Positions 18,337-26,836 of a stretch of 64,000 nt of DNA are shown one piece after another. A program made the position numbers and the translations under genes. This DNA is from Parahoeflea olei (GTDB taxonomy: Bacteria > Pseudomonadota > Alphaproteobacteria > Rhizobiales > Rhizobiaceae). The stretch lies in NCBI RefSeq assembly GCF_001703635.1, contig NZ_LQZT01000023.1, positions 308,739 to 372,738 of the forward strand, written 5' to 3'. Under the pieces are notes generated by a model. The model had not been told where the DNA came from and did no database searches. It worked only from the letters and a program-made list of their open reading frames with translations. Within the stretch, counting starts at the first letter, position 1. Each line of letters starts with the position of its first letter.

Positions 18337-19818
18337 ATGTCGGAGCTGATTGCCTTTCTTGAGCCGGACCGGTCGGTCATCGCCCGGCGCGCGGCGATCA
18401 TCGCCGATCTTGCGGATCTGGTGCCCGCCAGCTCGCTGATCACCGACGCGCGCGAACTGGTTCCCTTCGATACCGATGCCTTCGTTTCCTACCGCCGCAT
18501 GCCGCTCGCCGTCGTGCTGCCCGAGACCACGACCGAGGTGGCGGCGGTGCTCAAATACTGCAACAGGAACGGCATCCCGGTGGTGCCGCGCGGCGCCGGC
18601 ACCTCGCTGTCGGGCGGGGCCATTCCGCAGGAGGACGCGATCGTCATCGGCGTTTCCAAGATGAACCGGATCCTGGAAGTCGATCTTCCCAATCGCTGCG
18701 CGCGGGTGCAGGCGGGCGTCACCAACATCTCCATCAGCCAGACGGTGGAGGCCGACGGCTTCTTCTACGCGCCCGATCCGAGTTCCCAGCTCGCCTGCAC
18801 CATCGGCGGCAATATCGGCATGAATTCCGGCGGCGCCCATTGCCTCAAATACGGCGTGACCACCAACAATCTGCTGGGCGTGAAAATGGTGATGTTCGAC
18901 GGCTCGATCGTCGAGATCGGCGGCAAGGCGCTCGATGCGCCGGGCTACGACCTGCTCGGCCTGGTCTGCGGCTCGGAGGGCCAGCTCGGCATCGTCACCG
19001 AGGCGACCGTGCGGCTGATCGCCAGGCCCGAGGGCGCGCGGCCGGTGCTGTTCGGCTTTCCGTCTTCGGTTGCCGCCGGCGCCTGCGTGACCGACATCAT
19101 CGGCGCCGGCATCATCCCCGTCGCCATCGAATTCATGGACAAGCCGGCCATCGAGATCTGCGAGGCCTTCGCGCAGGCCGGCTATCCGATGGATGTCGAG
19201 GCGCTGCTGATCGTCGAGGTCGAGGGCTCGGATGCCGAGATGGACGCGATGCTCGGCCGCATCATCGAGATCGCCCGCACGCATGGGGTGAAGACCATCC
19301 GCGAAAGCCAGTCCGCCACCGAGGCGGCGCTGATCTGGAAGGGCCGCAAGTCGGCCTTCGGCGCCACCGGCCGCATCGCCGACTATATCTGCATGGACGG
19401 CACCGTGCCGCTCGGGCAACTCTCGCACGTCCTCGAAAAGACCTCCGAGATCGTCGCCCGCTACGGCCTCAGGGTCGCCAATGTCTTCCACGCCGGCGAC
19501 GGCAACATGCATCCGCTGATCCTGTTCGATGCCAACGATCCCGACGAAAGCAGGAAGGCGGAAATGGCGGGCAACGACATCCTCAAGCTCTGCGTCGATG
19601 CGGGCGGCTGCCTGACCGGCGAGCACGGCGTCGGCATCGAGAAGCGCGACCTGATGCGCCACCAGTACACCGACGCCGATCTCGCCCAGCAGATGCGGGT
19701 GCGCGCCGCCTTCGATCCGAAATGGATCCTCAACCCCTCCAAGGTGTTTCCGCTCGACGGCCGCAACGGCGCCTATGCGGACGAGACCGGCGAGACTGCG
19801 GGAAAGACCGCGGCATGA
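18337..19818 (+). CDS. glcD: Glycolate oxidase subunit GlcD (FAD-linked)
   Basis: GlcD is the FAD subunit that oxidises glycolate to glyoxylate. The 493-aa product has a PCMH-type FAD domain (VVPRGAGTSLSGGAIPQED; DPSSQLACTIGGNIGMNSGG; CGSEGQLGIVTEATVRL) and a FAD-oxidase C-terminal domain with NVFHAGDGNMHPLILFD and GGCLTGEHGVGIEKRD. Length and motifs match the family. GGAGAGGAG lies before the ATG. Its stop overlaps the glcE start by four bases (ATGA). The divergent LysR gene and the dyad at 18265 suggest substrate-responsive control. Confidence 0.97.
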   Translation: MSELIAFLEPDRSVIARRAAIIADLADLVPASSLITDARELVPFDTDAFVSYRRMPLAVVLPETTTEVAAVLKYCNRNGIPVVPRGAGTSLSGGAIPQEDAIVIGVSKMNRILEVDLPNRCARVQAGVTNISISQTVEADGFFYAPDPSSQLACTIGGNIGMNSGGAHCLKYGVTTNNLLGVKMVMFDGSIVEIGGKALDAPGYDLLGLVCGSEGQLGIVTEATVRLIARPEGARPVLFGFPSSVAAGACVTDIIGAGIIPVAIEFMDKPAIEICEAFAQAGYPMDVEALLIVEVEGSDAEMDAMLGRIIEIARTHGVKTIRESQSATEAALIWKGRKSAFGATGRIADYICMDGTVPLGQLSHVLEKTSEIVARYGLRVANVFHAGDGNMHPLILFDANDPDESRKAEMAGNDILKLCVDAGGCLTGEHGVGIEKRDLMRHQYTDADLAQQMRVRAAFDPKWILNPSKVFPLDGRNGAYADETGETAGKTAA

Positions 19819-21029
19819 GTGCTGACGCCATCCTCAACCCAAAAACCGAGGACGAGGTCGCCCGGATCGTCCGCGACGCCTGCGAGGCGGGCCGGACGCT
19901 CGCCGTGTCGGGCGGCGGCACCCGGTCCGGCCTCGGCCGTCCGGTGGAGGCCGATACAGCCCTCTCGCTGTCGAAACTCTCCGGCGTCACCAATTACGAT
20001 CCCTCGGAGCTGGTCATGGCCGCGCGTGCCGGCACCCCGCTTGCGGAGATCGAGGCGGCGCTCGCGGCCAACAACCAGATGCTGACCTTCGAGCCGATGG
20101 ATCACCGTCCATTGCTGGGTTCGGAGGGGGCCCCCACGATCGGCGGCCTGTTCGCGGCCAATGTCTCGGGCCCACGGCGGCTGTCGGCGGGCGCTGCGCG
20201 CGACAGCCTGCTCGGCGTGCGCTTCGTCAACGGCTCGGGCGAGATCGTCAAGACCGGCGGTCGGGTGATGAAGAACGTGACCGGCCTCGATCTCGTCAAG
20301 CTGATGGCCGGCTCCTGGGGCACGCTCGGGGTGCTGACGGAGGTCATCTTCAAGGTGCTGCCGCGTCCCGAAGCGACCCGCACCGTGGTGGTCCGCGACC
20401 TCAACGATGCCGAAGCCGCCGAGGCCATGGCGTCTGCCATGGCGATGTCGGTGGAAGTTTCGGGTGCCGCGCATCTGCCGGTGAGCGTCTCCTACAAGTT
20501 CGGCGATCTGTTCGACGGCCAGGCCGCGACCGTGCTCCGGCTCGAAGGACTGGACGCGTCGGTCGCCGTGCGCTCGGAGCGCCTGGTTGCCGAAATGGGC
20601 CGCCGCGGCGCGGTTTCGGTGCTTAATGCGCAGGCGAGCGCGAAAGTGTGGCGCGACATCCGCGATGTAATGCCGTTTGCCGCGCAGCGCACCAAGCCGG
20701 TCTGGCGCGTGTCGGTGGCCCCGAGCGCCGGCCATCAGCTGGTCGCCGCACTCAGGCTCCAGACCGGCGTCGACGCCTTCTACGACTGGCAGGGCGGGCT
20801 CGTCTGGCTGCAGATGGAGGCCGATCCCGAGGCCGAGATGCTGCGCAAATACGTCAAGGCGCTCGGCGGCGGCCATGCCACGCTGGTCAGGGCCGATGCC
20901 GCAACCCGTGCGGCGCTGCCGGTGTTCGAGCCGCAGCCCGCGCCGCTCGAAGCGCTGTCGCGGCGGATCAAGCAGCAGTTCGATCCGCGCGGCATCCTCA
21001 ATCCCGGCCGGATGACGGTCGCGCCATGA
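19815..21029 (+). CDS. glcE: Glycolate oxidase subunit GlcE
   Basis: A 404-aa FAD-binding subunit. It is shorter than GlcD and has the same PCMH fold: AVSGGGTRSGLGRPVEAD, PMDHRPLLGSEGAPTIGGL, GRVMKNVTGLDLVKLMAGSW and GTLGVLTEVIFKVLPRPE. The C-terminal end RIKQQFDPRGILNPGRM is the usual closing motif of this family. GlcD, GlcE and GlcF together form the membrane-associated complex passing electrons to quinone. The start overlaps the glcD stop by four bases. Confidence 0.96.
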   Translation: MSADAILNPKTEDEVARIVRDACEAGRTLAVSGGGTRSGLGRPVEADTALSLSKLSGVTNYDPSELVMAARAGTPLAEIEAALAANNQMLTFEPMDHRPLLGSEGAPTIGGLFAANVSGPRRLSAGAARDSLLGVRFVNGSGEIVKTGGRVMKNVTGLDLVKLMAGSWGTLGVLTEVIFKVLPRPEATRTVVVRDLNDAEAAEAMASAMAMSVEVSGAAHLPVSVSYKFGDLFDGQAATVLRLEGLDASVAVRSERLVAEMGRRGAVSVLNAQASAKVWRDIRDVMPFAAQRTKPVWRVSVAPSAGHQLVAALRLQTGVDAFYDWQGGLVWLQMEADPEAEMLRKYVKALGGGHATLVRADAATRAALPVFEPQPAPLEALSRRIKQQFDPRGILNPGRMTVAP

Positions 21030-21124
21030 GCCGCGGCAGCCGGCTGCCGGTCGATGCCCGCCGCACCGGCTGTCCCAGCCAGCCGGCGCACACACGAATG
21101 CGATAGTCCCGAGGTATCCGCGCC

Positions 21125-22465
21125 ATGCAGACCAATTTCACCGCCGAGCAGCTTGCCGATCCGGGCGTGGCGATGTCCGAGAAGATCCTGAGGAAATGCG
21201 TCCATTGCGGTTTCTGCACCGCCACATGCCCGACTTATGTGACGCTCGGCAACGAGCTCGACAGCCCGCGCGGGCGGATCTATCTCATCAAGGACATGCT
21301 CGAAAACGGTCGGCCCGCCGACGAGCAGGTGGTCACCCATATCGACCGCTGCCTGTCGTGCCTGTCCTGCGTGACCACCTGTCCCTCGGGCGTCGATTAC
21401 ATGCATCTGGTCGATCACGCCCGCATCCACATCGAACAGACCTACAGGCGGCCGCTGATGGACCGGCTCACGCGCCGGATGCTGGCGCTGGTGCTGCCCT
21501 ATCCGGCAAGGCTGCGCGCCTCGCTGCATCTGGCCCGCCTCGGCCGTCCCTTCGCGCCGCTGTTCAGGACGGTGCCGGGCCTGAAACCGGTGGCGGCGAT
21601 GCTCGATCTCGCGCCCGCCTCGGTTCCGGCGGCCTCTCCCGTGTCGCGTCCCGGCAATCATGCCGCGGCCGCGCCGAAGCGCGGGCGGGTGGCGATCTTG
21701 TCGGGCTGCGCCCAGCCGGTGCTGAAACCCGGCATCAACGAGGCCACGATCCGGCTACTGAACCGCATCGGCGTCGAGGTGGTGGTGCCCGAAGGGGAGG
21801 GCTGCTGCGGCTCGCTGGTCCACCACATGGGCCGCGAGCCCGACGCGCTCGATGCCGCGCGCAAGAACATCGACGCCTGGACGCGCGAGATCGACGCCGG
21901 CGGCCTCGACGCGATCATCATCACCGCCTCGGGCTGCGGCACCACCATCAAGGATTACGGCCACATGCTGCGCGAAGATCCCGCTTATGCGGACAAGGCC
22001 GCGCGGGTCTCGGCGCTCGCCAAGGACGTGATCGAATATCTCGCCTCGATCGACCTGCCGGACCCTGTCAACGGGTCGGGCCTGGTGGTGGCCTATCATT
22101 CGGCCTGCTCGATGCAGCACGGCCAGAAGATCACGACGGCGCCGAAGACGCTGCTGAAGGGGGCGGGTTTCGTGGTCAAGGACCCGCCCGAGGGCCATCT
22201 GTGCTGCGGCTCCGCCGGGGTCTACAACATCCTCCAGCCTGAGATCGCCCTTGCCCTGCGCGACCGCAAGGTCCGCAACATCGAACTGACCCGGCCCGAG
22301 GTGATCGCCACCGGCAATATCGGCTGCATCACCCAGATCGCCCAAGGCACCGGGATTCCGATCCTGCACACGGTGGAACTGCTCGACTGGGCCTATGGCG
22401 GCGACCGGCCGGAGGGCCTGCCGGCGCGCGCGACCCGGGAGCAGCGGGCCGTGCAGCCCTCCTGA
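21125..22465 (+). CDS. glcF: Glycolate oxidase iron-sulfur subunit GlcF
   Basis: A 446-aa protein. The N-terminal part carries two 4Fe-4S sets (KCVHCGFCTATCPTY near residue 26; RCLSCLSCVTTCPSGVDYMH near residue 78), followed by two CCG domains (LSGCAQPVLKPG with EGEGCCGSLVHHMG; YHSACSMQHGQ with EGHLCCGSAGVYN). It passes electrons from the GlcD/GlcE flavins to the quinone pool. The gap of 95 nt from glcE is the only break in the operon and holds no recognisable gene. A strong hairpin follows the stop. Confidence 0.97.
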   Translation: MQTNFTAEQLADPGVAMSEKILRKCVHCGFCTATCPTYVTLGNELDSPRGRIYLIKDMLENGRPADEQVVTHIDRCLSCLSCVTTCPSGVDYMHLVDHARIHIEQTYRRPLMDRLTRRMLALVLPYPARLRASLHLARLGRPFAPLFRTVPGLKPVAAMLDLAPASVPAASPVSRPGNHAAAAPKRGRVAILSGCAQPVLKPGINEATIRLLNRIGVEVVVPEGEGCCGSLVHHMGREPDALDAARKNIDAWTREIDAGGLDAIIITASGCGTTIKDYGHMLREDPAYADKAARVSALAKDVIEYLASIDLPDPVNGSGLVVAYHSACSMQHGQKITTAPKTLLKGAGFVVKDPPEGHLCCGSAGVYNILQPEIALALRDRKVRNIELTRPEVIATGNIGCITQIAQGTGIPILHTVELLDWAYGGDRPEGLPARATREQRAVQPS

Positions 22466-22482
22466 CCGCGGAGCCGCGCACG

Positions 22483-22516
22483 AAAAAGGCGGCCTCCTCG
22501 GACGCCGCCTTCCTTT
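22483..22516. terminator. Bidirectional terminator between glcF and the L,D-transpeptidase gene
   Basis: AAGGCGGC (22486-22493) pairs with GCCGCCTT (22504-22511). On the plus strand it is followed by CCTTTT, and on the minus strand by TTTTTCG, so it can end both converging transcripts (glcF and the transpeptidase at 22535). Confidence 0.75.
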
Positions 22517-22534
22517 TGAGTTTTCAGGCTCGGC

Positions 22535-23251
22535 TCAGCCGCCGAACATAGAGCCGAAGAAATCCATGCCGCGGTCGGTGTAGATGCCGTCCGCACCCTT
22601 GCCGGTGGGGCCGATCACGATCACCTTGGAGCCGATGCCGGCGCGGTTGTAGAGGTGTTCGACATCCTCGTTCATCATGCGGATGCAGCCCGACGACATG
22701 TTCTGGCCGATGGTCCAGGGCTGGTTGGTGCCGTGAATGCGGAAGATCGTGTCGCGGCCGCCCTTGTAGAGATAGAGCGCGCGGGCGCCGAGCGGGTTGT
22801 TGGGGCCGCCCTTCACAAAGGCCGGAATGTTGCGGCCCTTGCGGCGCTCGCGGGCGATCATGGTCGCCGGTGGCCGCCAGTCCGGCCACTCGGCCTTGCG
22901 GCCGACATTGACGGTGCCCGACCAGCCGAAGCCTTCGCGGCCGACGCCCACGCCGTAGCGGGTCGCCCGGTTCTTGCCCTCGACGTAGTAGAGATATTTG
23001 GTGTTGGTATCGACGATGATCGTCCCGGGCTTCTCGTTGGTCTGCAGCCGGACCTTCTTGCGCCAGAACTCGGGCTTCGGCTTCTTCGACTGCGCCACCT
23101 GCACGACCGGAAGGCCGGCCTGCGCCTGCGGGGCCGCGCCCATTGACCCGATCGGCATGGCTGACGCGGCGGGAAGCGACGGCGCCAGCAGCAGGGCGAA
23201 CGCCCCTGCCGCCAGAATGGAAGAGCGGATGGAAATCTTTGGCAATGTCAT
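22535..23251 (-). CDS. Periplasmic L,D-transpeptidase (YkuD family)
   Basis: A 238-aa exported protein. Residues 1-30 are a Sec signal peptide (SILAAGAFALLLAPSLPAAS, cleavage near ASA-M). The YkuD domain (residues 75-215) contains GTIIVDTNTKYLYYVEG, RYGVGVGREGFGWSGT and the active-site run HGTNQPWTIGQNMSSGCIRM, with the catalytic Cys and the preceding His. L,D-transpeptidases make 3-3 peptidoglycan crosslinks or attach proteins to peptidoglycan. The active site reads SSGCIRM where many relatives have SHGCIRM. It is adjacent in tandem to a second YkuD gene with the same layout. Confidence 0.92.
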   Translation of the reverse strand: MTLPKISIRSSILAAGAFALLLAPSLPAASAMPIGSMGAAPQAQAGLPVVQVAQSKKPKPEFWRKKVRLQTNEKPGTIIVDTNTKYLYYVEGKNRATRYGVGVGREGFGWSGTVNVGRKAEWPDWRPPATMIARERRKGRNIPAFVKGGPNNPLGARALYLYKGGRDTIFRIHGTNQPWTIGQNMSSGCIRMMNEDVEHLYNRAGIGSKVIVIGPTGKGADGIYTDRGMDFFGSMFGG

Positions 23252-23357
23252 CTTGCCCCCTCTTTTGTGACCCTTTGGACGAAAACTACCATCGATTCAC
23301 ATCGGATCAAGCGTGGTTGGGCTGAAAGCCGGCAGCGTCTTGTGCCACAGCCGACAG

Positions 23358-23386
23358 CAAAAGCGGCCCGGCGAGGCCGCCGGACC
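23358..23386 (-). terminator. Terminator of the second L,D-transpeptidase gene
   Basis: On the minus strand GGTCCGGCG pairs with CGCCGGGCC (one G-U pair) around a four-base loop and is followed by GCTTTTGC. It stands 36 nt past the stop of the gene at 23422-24189. Confidence 0.6.
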
Positions 23387-23421
23387 GGGATCGTCATGGG
23401 GGCCGGAGATCCGGCCCGGCG

Positions 23422-24189
23422 TCACATCACGATGACCTTGGCGCCCACGGAGACGCGCTCGTAAAGCTCGGTCACGTCCTCGTTGCGCATGCGGATGCAG
23501 CCCGAGGAGACCGCGTTGCCGATGGTCCAGGGCTGGTTGGTGCCGTGGATGCGGTAGAGCGTGGAGCCGAGATAGAGCGCCCGCGCGCCGAGCGGGTTTT
23601 CCGGGCCGCCAGCCATGTGCACGGGCAGGATCCGGCCTTCCTTCTCGCGCACGCGCTTGATCATTTCCGCTGGCGGGCGCCAGTCGGGCCATTCCGCCTT
23701 GCGGCTGATCCGCTCGGTGCCGCTCCAGGCATGGCCCTCCTTGCCGACGCCGACGCCATAGCGGCGCGCCTGGCCATTGCCTTCAACGAGATAGAGGAAG
23801 CGCTGGCGGGTATCGATGATGATGGTGCCTGGCTTCTGGTCGCCGTCATAGGAGACCGTCTGCGGCAGGAACTTCGGATCGAGCTGGCGCGCAGGCGCAG
23901 GCTTCGGGCGTGGCGCCGCGAGCGAGACGTTCTGGACCCGGCGCGGTTCGGCCTGCGGCGTGCGCGCCTGGTAGACCTGCTGGCGCTGGCGTTGCGGCTG
24001 GGCGCGGTAGACCACGCCGCCGCGCGGCGCTGCCTGGCCGCCAAGCTGCATCACCCACGGCGCGGAGAGATCCGGGCTCAGCACCACCGGCGGCCGCTGG
24101 CCGTAGCGGTCGCCCGCATTGGCCGCGGGCGCGGCCCAGACGAGGCCCAATGCCGCGCCTGACATCATGAGGAGGGCAAGATTTTTCAT
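23422..24189 (-). CDS. Periplasmic L,D-transpeptidase (YkuD family), paralogue of its neighbour
   Basis: A 255-aa exported protein. The signal peptide covers about residues 1-23 (LALLMMSGAALGLVWAAPAA). Residues 25-125 are a proline/arginine/glutamine-rich spacer, possibly for crossing the periplasm or binding peptidoglycan. The YkuD domain has GTIIIDTRQRFLYLVEGNG, RYGVGVGKEGHAWSGTERIS and HGTNQPWTIGNAVSSGCIRM. It shares these blocks with the gene at 22535, so the pair arose by duplication; the spacers differ. The start is the ATG at 24189, giving a proper signal peptide; an in-frame upstream extension is not signal-like. Confidence 0.92.
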   Translation of the reverse strand: MKNLALLMMSGAALGLVWAAPAANAGDRYGQRPPVVLSPDLSAPWVMQLGGQAAPRGGVVYRAQPQRQRQQVYQARTPQAEPRRVQNVSLAAPRPKPAPARQLDPKFLPQTVSYDGDQKPGTIIIDTRQRFLYLVEGNGQARRYGVGVGKEGHAWSGTERISRKAEWPDWRPPAEMIKRVREKEGRILPVHMAGGPENPLGARALYLGSTLYRIHGTNQPWTIGNAVSSGCIRMRNEDVTELYERVSVGAKVIVM

Positions 24190-24442
24190 CGGACGGACCC
24201 ATTCCCTTTCGCCTGATTGCCTGCAGGCTGCGCCGTGACCACGGCGCGCAGAGCCTGCTTCCAAGGATCCATGCTGGGAGCAGGGTCGGAATCAATTGGT
24301 GAATCCCTGTCAATAAAATCCGGCTCGGGCCGGAAAGCTCTTCTTAGGGTTATCGCCGCCTTGCCAAACGCGGTGAACGACCGCTTAATCGCGCCTGATT
24401 CTGGATTAACCATGCAGGCACCGGCGAAAAGGGAGCGATCTG

Positions 24443-25090
24443 ATGGCGCATGAAAACGGTCTGATCACCTCCGCCGATGGCCGGATCCGCTGCTTCTGGC
24501 CGGGCGAACTGCCCGATTATCTCGCCTATCACGATGCCGAATGGGGCCGGCCCGTGACCGACGATATCCGCCTGTTCGAAAAGATCTGCCTCGAAGGCTT
24601 CCAGTCGGGCCTGTCGTGGCTCACCATCCTGCGCAAGCGCGAGAATTTCCGTGCGGCCTTCGCCGGCTTCGATTTTCACAAGGTCGCCCGCTTCGATGAG
24701 GACGACATCGCGCGGCTGCTCGAAGACAAGGGCATCGTCCGTCATCGCGGCAAGATCGTCTCGACCATCAACAACGCCGGCCGGGCGATCGAGATGGTCG
24801 AGGAATTCGGCTCGCTCGCGGCCTATTTCTGGAGCCATGAGCCCGGCCCCGACGAGCGGCCGGCGCGCATGGATTACGACACACTCCGGGCCAATCCGAC
24901 CAGCGCCGCTTCGGTGCGGGTGTCCAAGGACCTGAAAAAGCGCGGCTGGAGCTTTGTCGGCCCGACCACGGTCTATGCCTTCATGCAGGCGATGGGCCTC
25001 GTCAACGACCATCTCGAAGGCTGCTGTTGCCGGGGCGAGGTGGAGGCGTTGCGCGCGCGCTTCGAGCGGCCTCGTGTGGCAGGCGCTTGA
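24443..25090 (+). CDS. tag: DNA-3-methyladenine glycosylase I
   Basis: Tag removes 3-methyladenine from alkylated DNA in base-excision repair. The 215-aa protein has the family hallmarks: RIRCFWPGELPDYLAYHD with the zinc-ligand Cys, EWGRPVTDD, FQSGLSWLTILRKRENFR, GIVRHRGKIVSTINNAG, and a C-terminal GPTTVYAFMQAMGLVNDH with the second zinc-site residues. It is preceded by an AT-rich stretch with GATTCTGGATTAACC. The gene ends in an overlap with a TTG that may start the DUF1801 gene. Confidence 0.95.
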   Translation: MAHENGLITSADGRIRCFWPGELPDYLAYHDAEWGRPVTDDIRLFEKICLEGFQSGLSWLTILRKRENFRAAFAGFDFHKVARFDEDDIARLLEDKGIVRHRGKIVSTINNAGRAIEMVEEFGSLAAYFWSHEPGPDERPARMDYDTLRANPTSAASVRVSKDLKKRGWSFVGPTTVYAFMQAMGLVNDHLEGCCCRGEVEALRARFERPRVAGA

Positions 25091-25437
25091 CGCCGGCTGA
25101 GGCCAAGGCGCTGATCGAGGGCGTGGCGGCGCGCACCCCCGGCGTCGGCGCGCTTGAGGAAAGCGTCAAATGGGGCGAGCAAAGTTTCGCGCCGGTCCGG
25201 CGCAATGTCGGCAGTTCGGTGCGGATCGCGCCGCGCGGCAACGGCGAACTGGCGCTGATGTTCATCTGCCACACGCATTTGGTCGACGAGTTCCGGTCGC
25301 TCTATCCCGATGCGCTGGAGTTCGAGGGCAACCGCGCCATCGTCGTCCGCTCCTCCGGGCCGACCGATCTTGCCGCGCTGGAGCACTGCATCGCGCTTGC
25401 ACTCACCTTCAAGCTGCGCAAGCGTGGCCGCGCCTGA
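25087..25437 (+). CDS. DUF1801-domain protein
   Basis: About 116 aa. The segments EESVKWGEQSFAPVRRN, ALMFICHTHLVDEFRSLYP and the C-terminal IALALTFKLRKRG fit the small DUF1801 family, whose function is unknown. The start is uncertain: a TTG at 25087 overlaps the tag stop (TTGA) and gives the family-like N terminus TPAEAKALIEGV, whereas an in-frame ATG at 25027 would lie inside tag. The gene is probably cotranscribed with tag. Confidence 0.7.
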   Translation: MTPAEAKALIEGVAARTPGVGALEESVKWGEQSFAPVRRNVGSSVRIAPRGNGELALMFICHTHLVDEFRSLYPDALEFEGNRAIVVRSSGPTDLAALEHCIALALTFKLRKRGRA

Positions 25438-25468
25438 TATCAGGTCTCTCTTTCACGCAAGCACGAAG

Positions 25469-25497
25469 TGGCAATGGCGGGAAGCCCGCCATTGCCA
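25469..25497. terminator. Bidirectional terminator hairpin between DUF1801 and DUF305 genes
   Basis: TGGCAATGGCGGG (25469-25481) and CCCGCCATTGCCA (25485-25497) form a perfect 13-bp stem around AAG. It sits between two converging genes; the T-runs on both sides are weak. Confidence 0.7.
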
Positions 25498-25519
25498 TTG
25501 TCTTCAGATTCGCTCCGCC

Positions 25520-25885
25520 TCAGCGGCCGCGTGCGGCGAGCCAGGCCCGCATCATCGCGATTTCGCCTTCCTGGGCCTCGATCACCTCTTCCGCGAGCTT
25601 GCGGATTTCGGGATCCGTGCCATGCTCAAGCACGATCTTTGCCATGTCGATGGCGCCCTGGTGATGCGGGATCATGCCCTGGACGAAATCGACATCGGCG
25701 TCTCCGGTGTACTGCACGGCCATGTCGGCATGCATTTTCGCATTGGCCTCGGCAAAGGCCTTCGACGAAGCGCTTTCGCTCTCGCCAGCCATGGTGTGGC
25801 CGTGCTGCGCGCTGTGCTCCTGCGCAAGCGCGGGGAAGGTGGAAAGGGCAAACGCCAGAGACGCCGCCATCAGTGTGGTCTTCAT
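25520..25885 (-). CDS. Exported DUF305 protein, probable copper/metal-binding
   Basis: A 121-aa protein with a signal peptide (residues 1-21, cleavage after ALA). The DUF305 core follows: MHADMAVQYTGDADVDFVQG, MIPHHQGAIDMAKIVLEHG and AQEGEIAMMRAWLA. The family is ferritin-like and members such as CopM bind copper in the periplasm through the Met/His pairs seen here (MIPHHQGAIDM). The His/Met-rich segment EHSAQHGHTM after the signal adds potential ligands. Its neighbour at 25949 is also His/Cys-rich and on the same strand, so the two may serve metal handling. Confidence 0.85.
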   Translation of the reverse strand: MKTTLMAASLAFALSTFPALAQEHSAQHGHTMAGESESASSKAFAEANAKMHADMAVQYTGDADVDFVQGMIPHHQGAIDMAKIVLEHGTDPEIRKLAEEVIEAQEGEIAMMRAWLAARGR

Positions 25886-25948
25886 TGGAATACCCGTTTT
25901 TGTTGGGATGAGTGGACGCAGTGTGACGGTCCGATGGCCGTCATCGGC

Positions 25949-26344
25949 TCATCCGGCGAGGCGAGGCGGGCGTTCCAGCGGCGTGGCGGGGATGGACTTG
26001 AGATGCGGCGCTGGGCTTGGCGCTTCTGCCATCCGGAAAGGAAGATTGAAATCGGTGAGAAGGACTGTTGGCGCAAGCGTCAGGCACGCGCTGCAGTGGA
26101 CCCCACCAAAATTCATATGTCCGGGGTGCGTCTGTCCGGAGTGCGTCGCATCGGCGGGGCTGGCCCCGTGAGGGCAGGGCGCGCTCCGGGAAGCGGACCT
26201 CGGTGCATGCGGATGCCGGGAGGCTTCCGCGGTCACCACCGTGCCCGCGTCCTGCACGGGCAGAGCCGCATCCATGCCATGCTTTTGCACGGCGCCGTAG
26301 GCGAGGACCGCGGTCAGCAGCAGGAGGAGCAGCATCCGTTTCAT
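25949..26344 (-). CDS. Small exported or membrane-anchored His/Cys-rich protein
   Basis: About 131 aa; I do not recognise a named family, although it recalls the small copper-linked proteins annotated DUF2946 or CopL-like. Residues 1-18 are a hydrophobic anchor (MLLLLLLTAVLAYGAV). The centre is rich in His and Cys (HPHAPRSASRS, APCPHG, THSGQTHPGHMNFGGVHC), followed by ACLTLAPTVLL. The start at 26344 gives a clean signal; the upstream in-frame extension is not supported. It lies 63 nt upstream of the DUF305 gene on the same strand and probably forms an operon with it. Confidence 0.6.
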   Translation of the reverse strand: MKRMLLLLLLTAVLAYGAVQKHGMDAALPVQDAGTVVTAEASRHPHAPRSASRSAPCPHGASPADATHSGQTHPGHMNFGGVHCSACLTLAPTVLLTDFNLPFRMAEAPSPAPHLKSIPATPLERPPRLAG

Positions 26345-26836
26345 GGCTCCGAGATGAGCCGCGATTGGGTCAAAAGCAAGGCTGGCGCCGCCGCCTGCAA
26401 AGGTCGGTGGGTGAAGCTTGTGCAGGCCGCAGCGCGATTCGCGGCCAGTCCGCATATGATTCCTGAACGCAGGATGAACGGCCGGATCATTTGGCGTTCA
26501 GCCGGACCCGGCTACGATTTTCGCATGGCAATTGGCAATGGCCCCGATGGGAGGGGGAAGACCATGACCGGCACTGCAATCGGGACGATCGGCGCCCGCG
26601 CCTGGGGCCATCCTGGCTCTCCGGCCAGGCCCGGTCTGCCCGCTCCCGCTTTGGTCCCATTGCCTGTTCCGAGCCCGATTTTCGCCGTGCCCATTGTCTG
26701 CGCGGCGCCCGGCGGGGCTGCGTTCCTGTCCCGCTTTCACCGCGTGAAACAAAACCCTGTCCTGAAAGGAACAAAATTTCGCGCCATGCATTGATCCCGT
26801 GAAGGGATCGATCCGACCCGACATAAGGAGTGTCCG
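26345..26836. other. Intergenic region between the His/Cys-rich gene and BA14K
   Basis: This stretch should hold the promoters of the two divergent units. Besides the doubtful small reading frame at 26564-26794, it contains a hairpin GATCCC(26793-26798)-GTGAA-GGGATC(26804-26809), 27 nt before the BA14K start, which could be a terminator or an operator. I see no tRNA or repeat. Confidence 0.5.
26564..26794 (+). CDS. Possible short protein, doubtful
   Basis: A 76-aa reading frame that starts with ATG three bases after the purine-rich run GGGAGGGGGAAG, an unusually good ribosome site. The product is Pro/Ala-rich with a hydrophobic centre (LVPLPVPSPIFAVPIVCAAP) and no recognised domain. GC-rich DNA yields such frames by chance, so the ribosome site is the only support. 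If real, it would be cotranscribed with BA14K. Confidence 0.25.
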   Translation: MTGTAIGTIGARAWGHPGSPARPGLPAPALVPLPVPSPIFAVPIVCAAPGGAAFLSRFHRVKQNPVLKGTKFRAMH

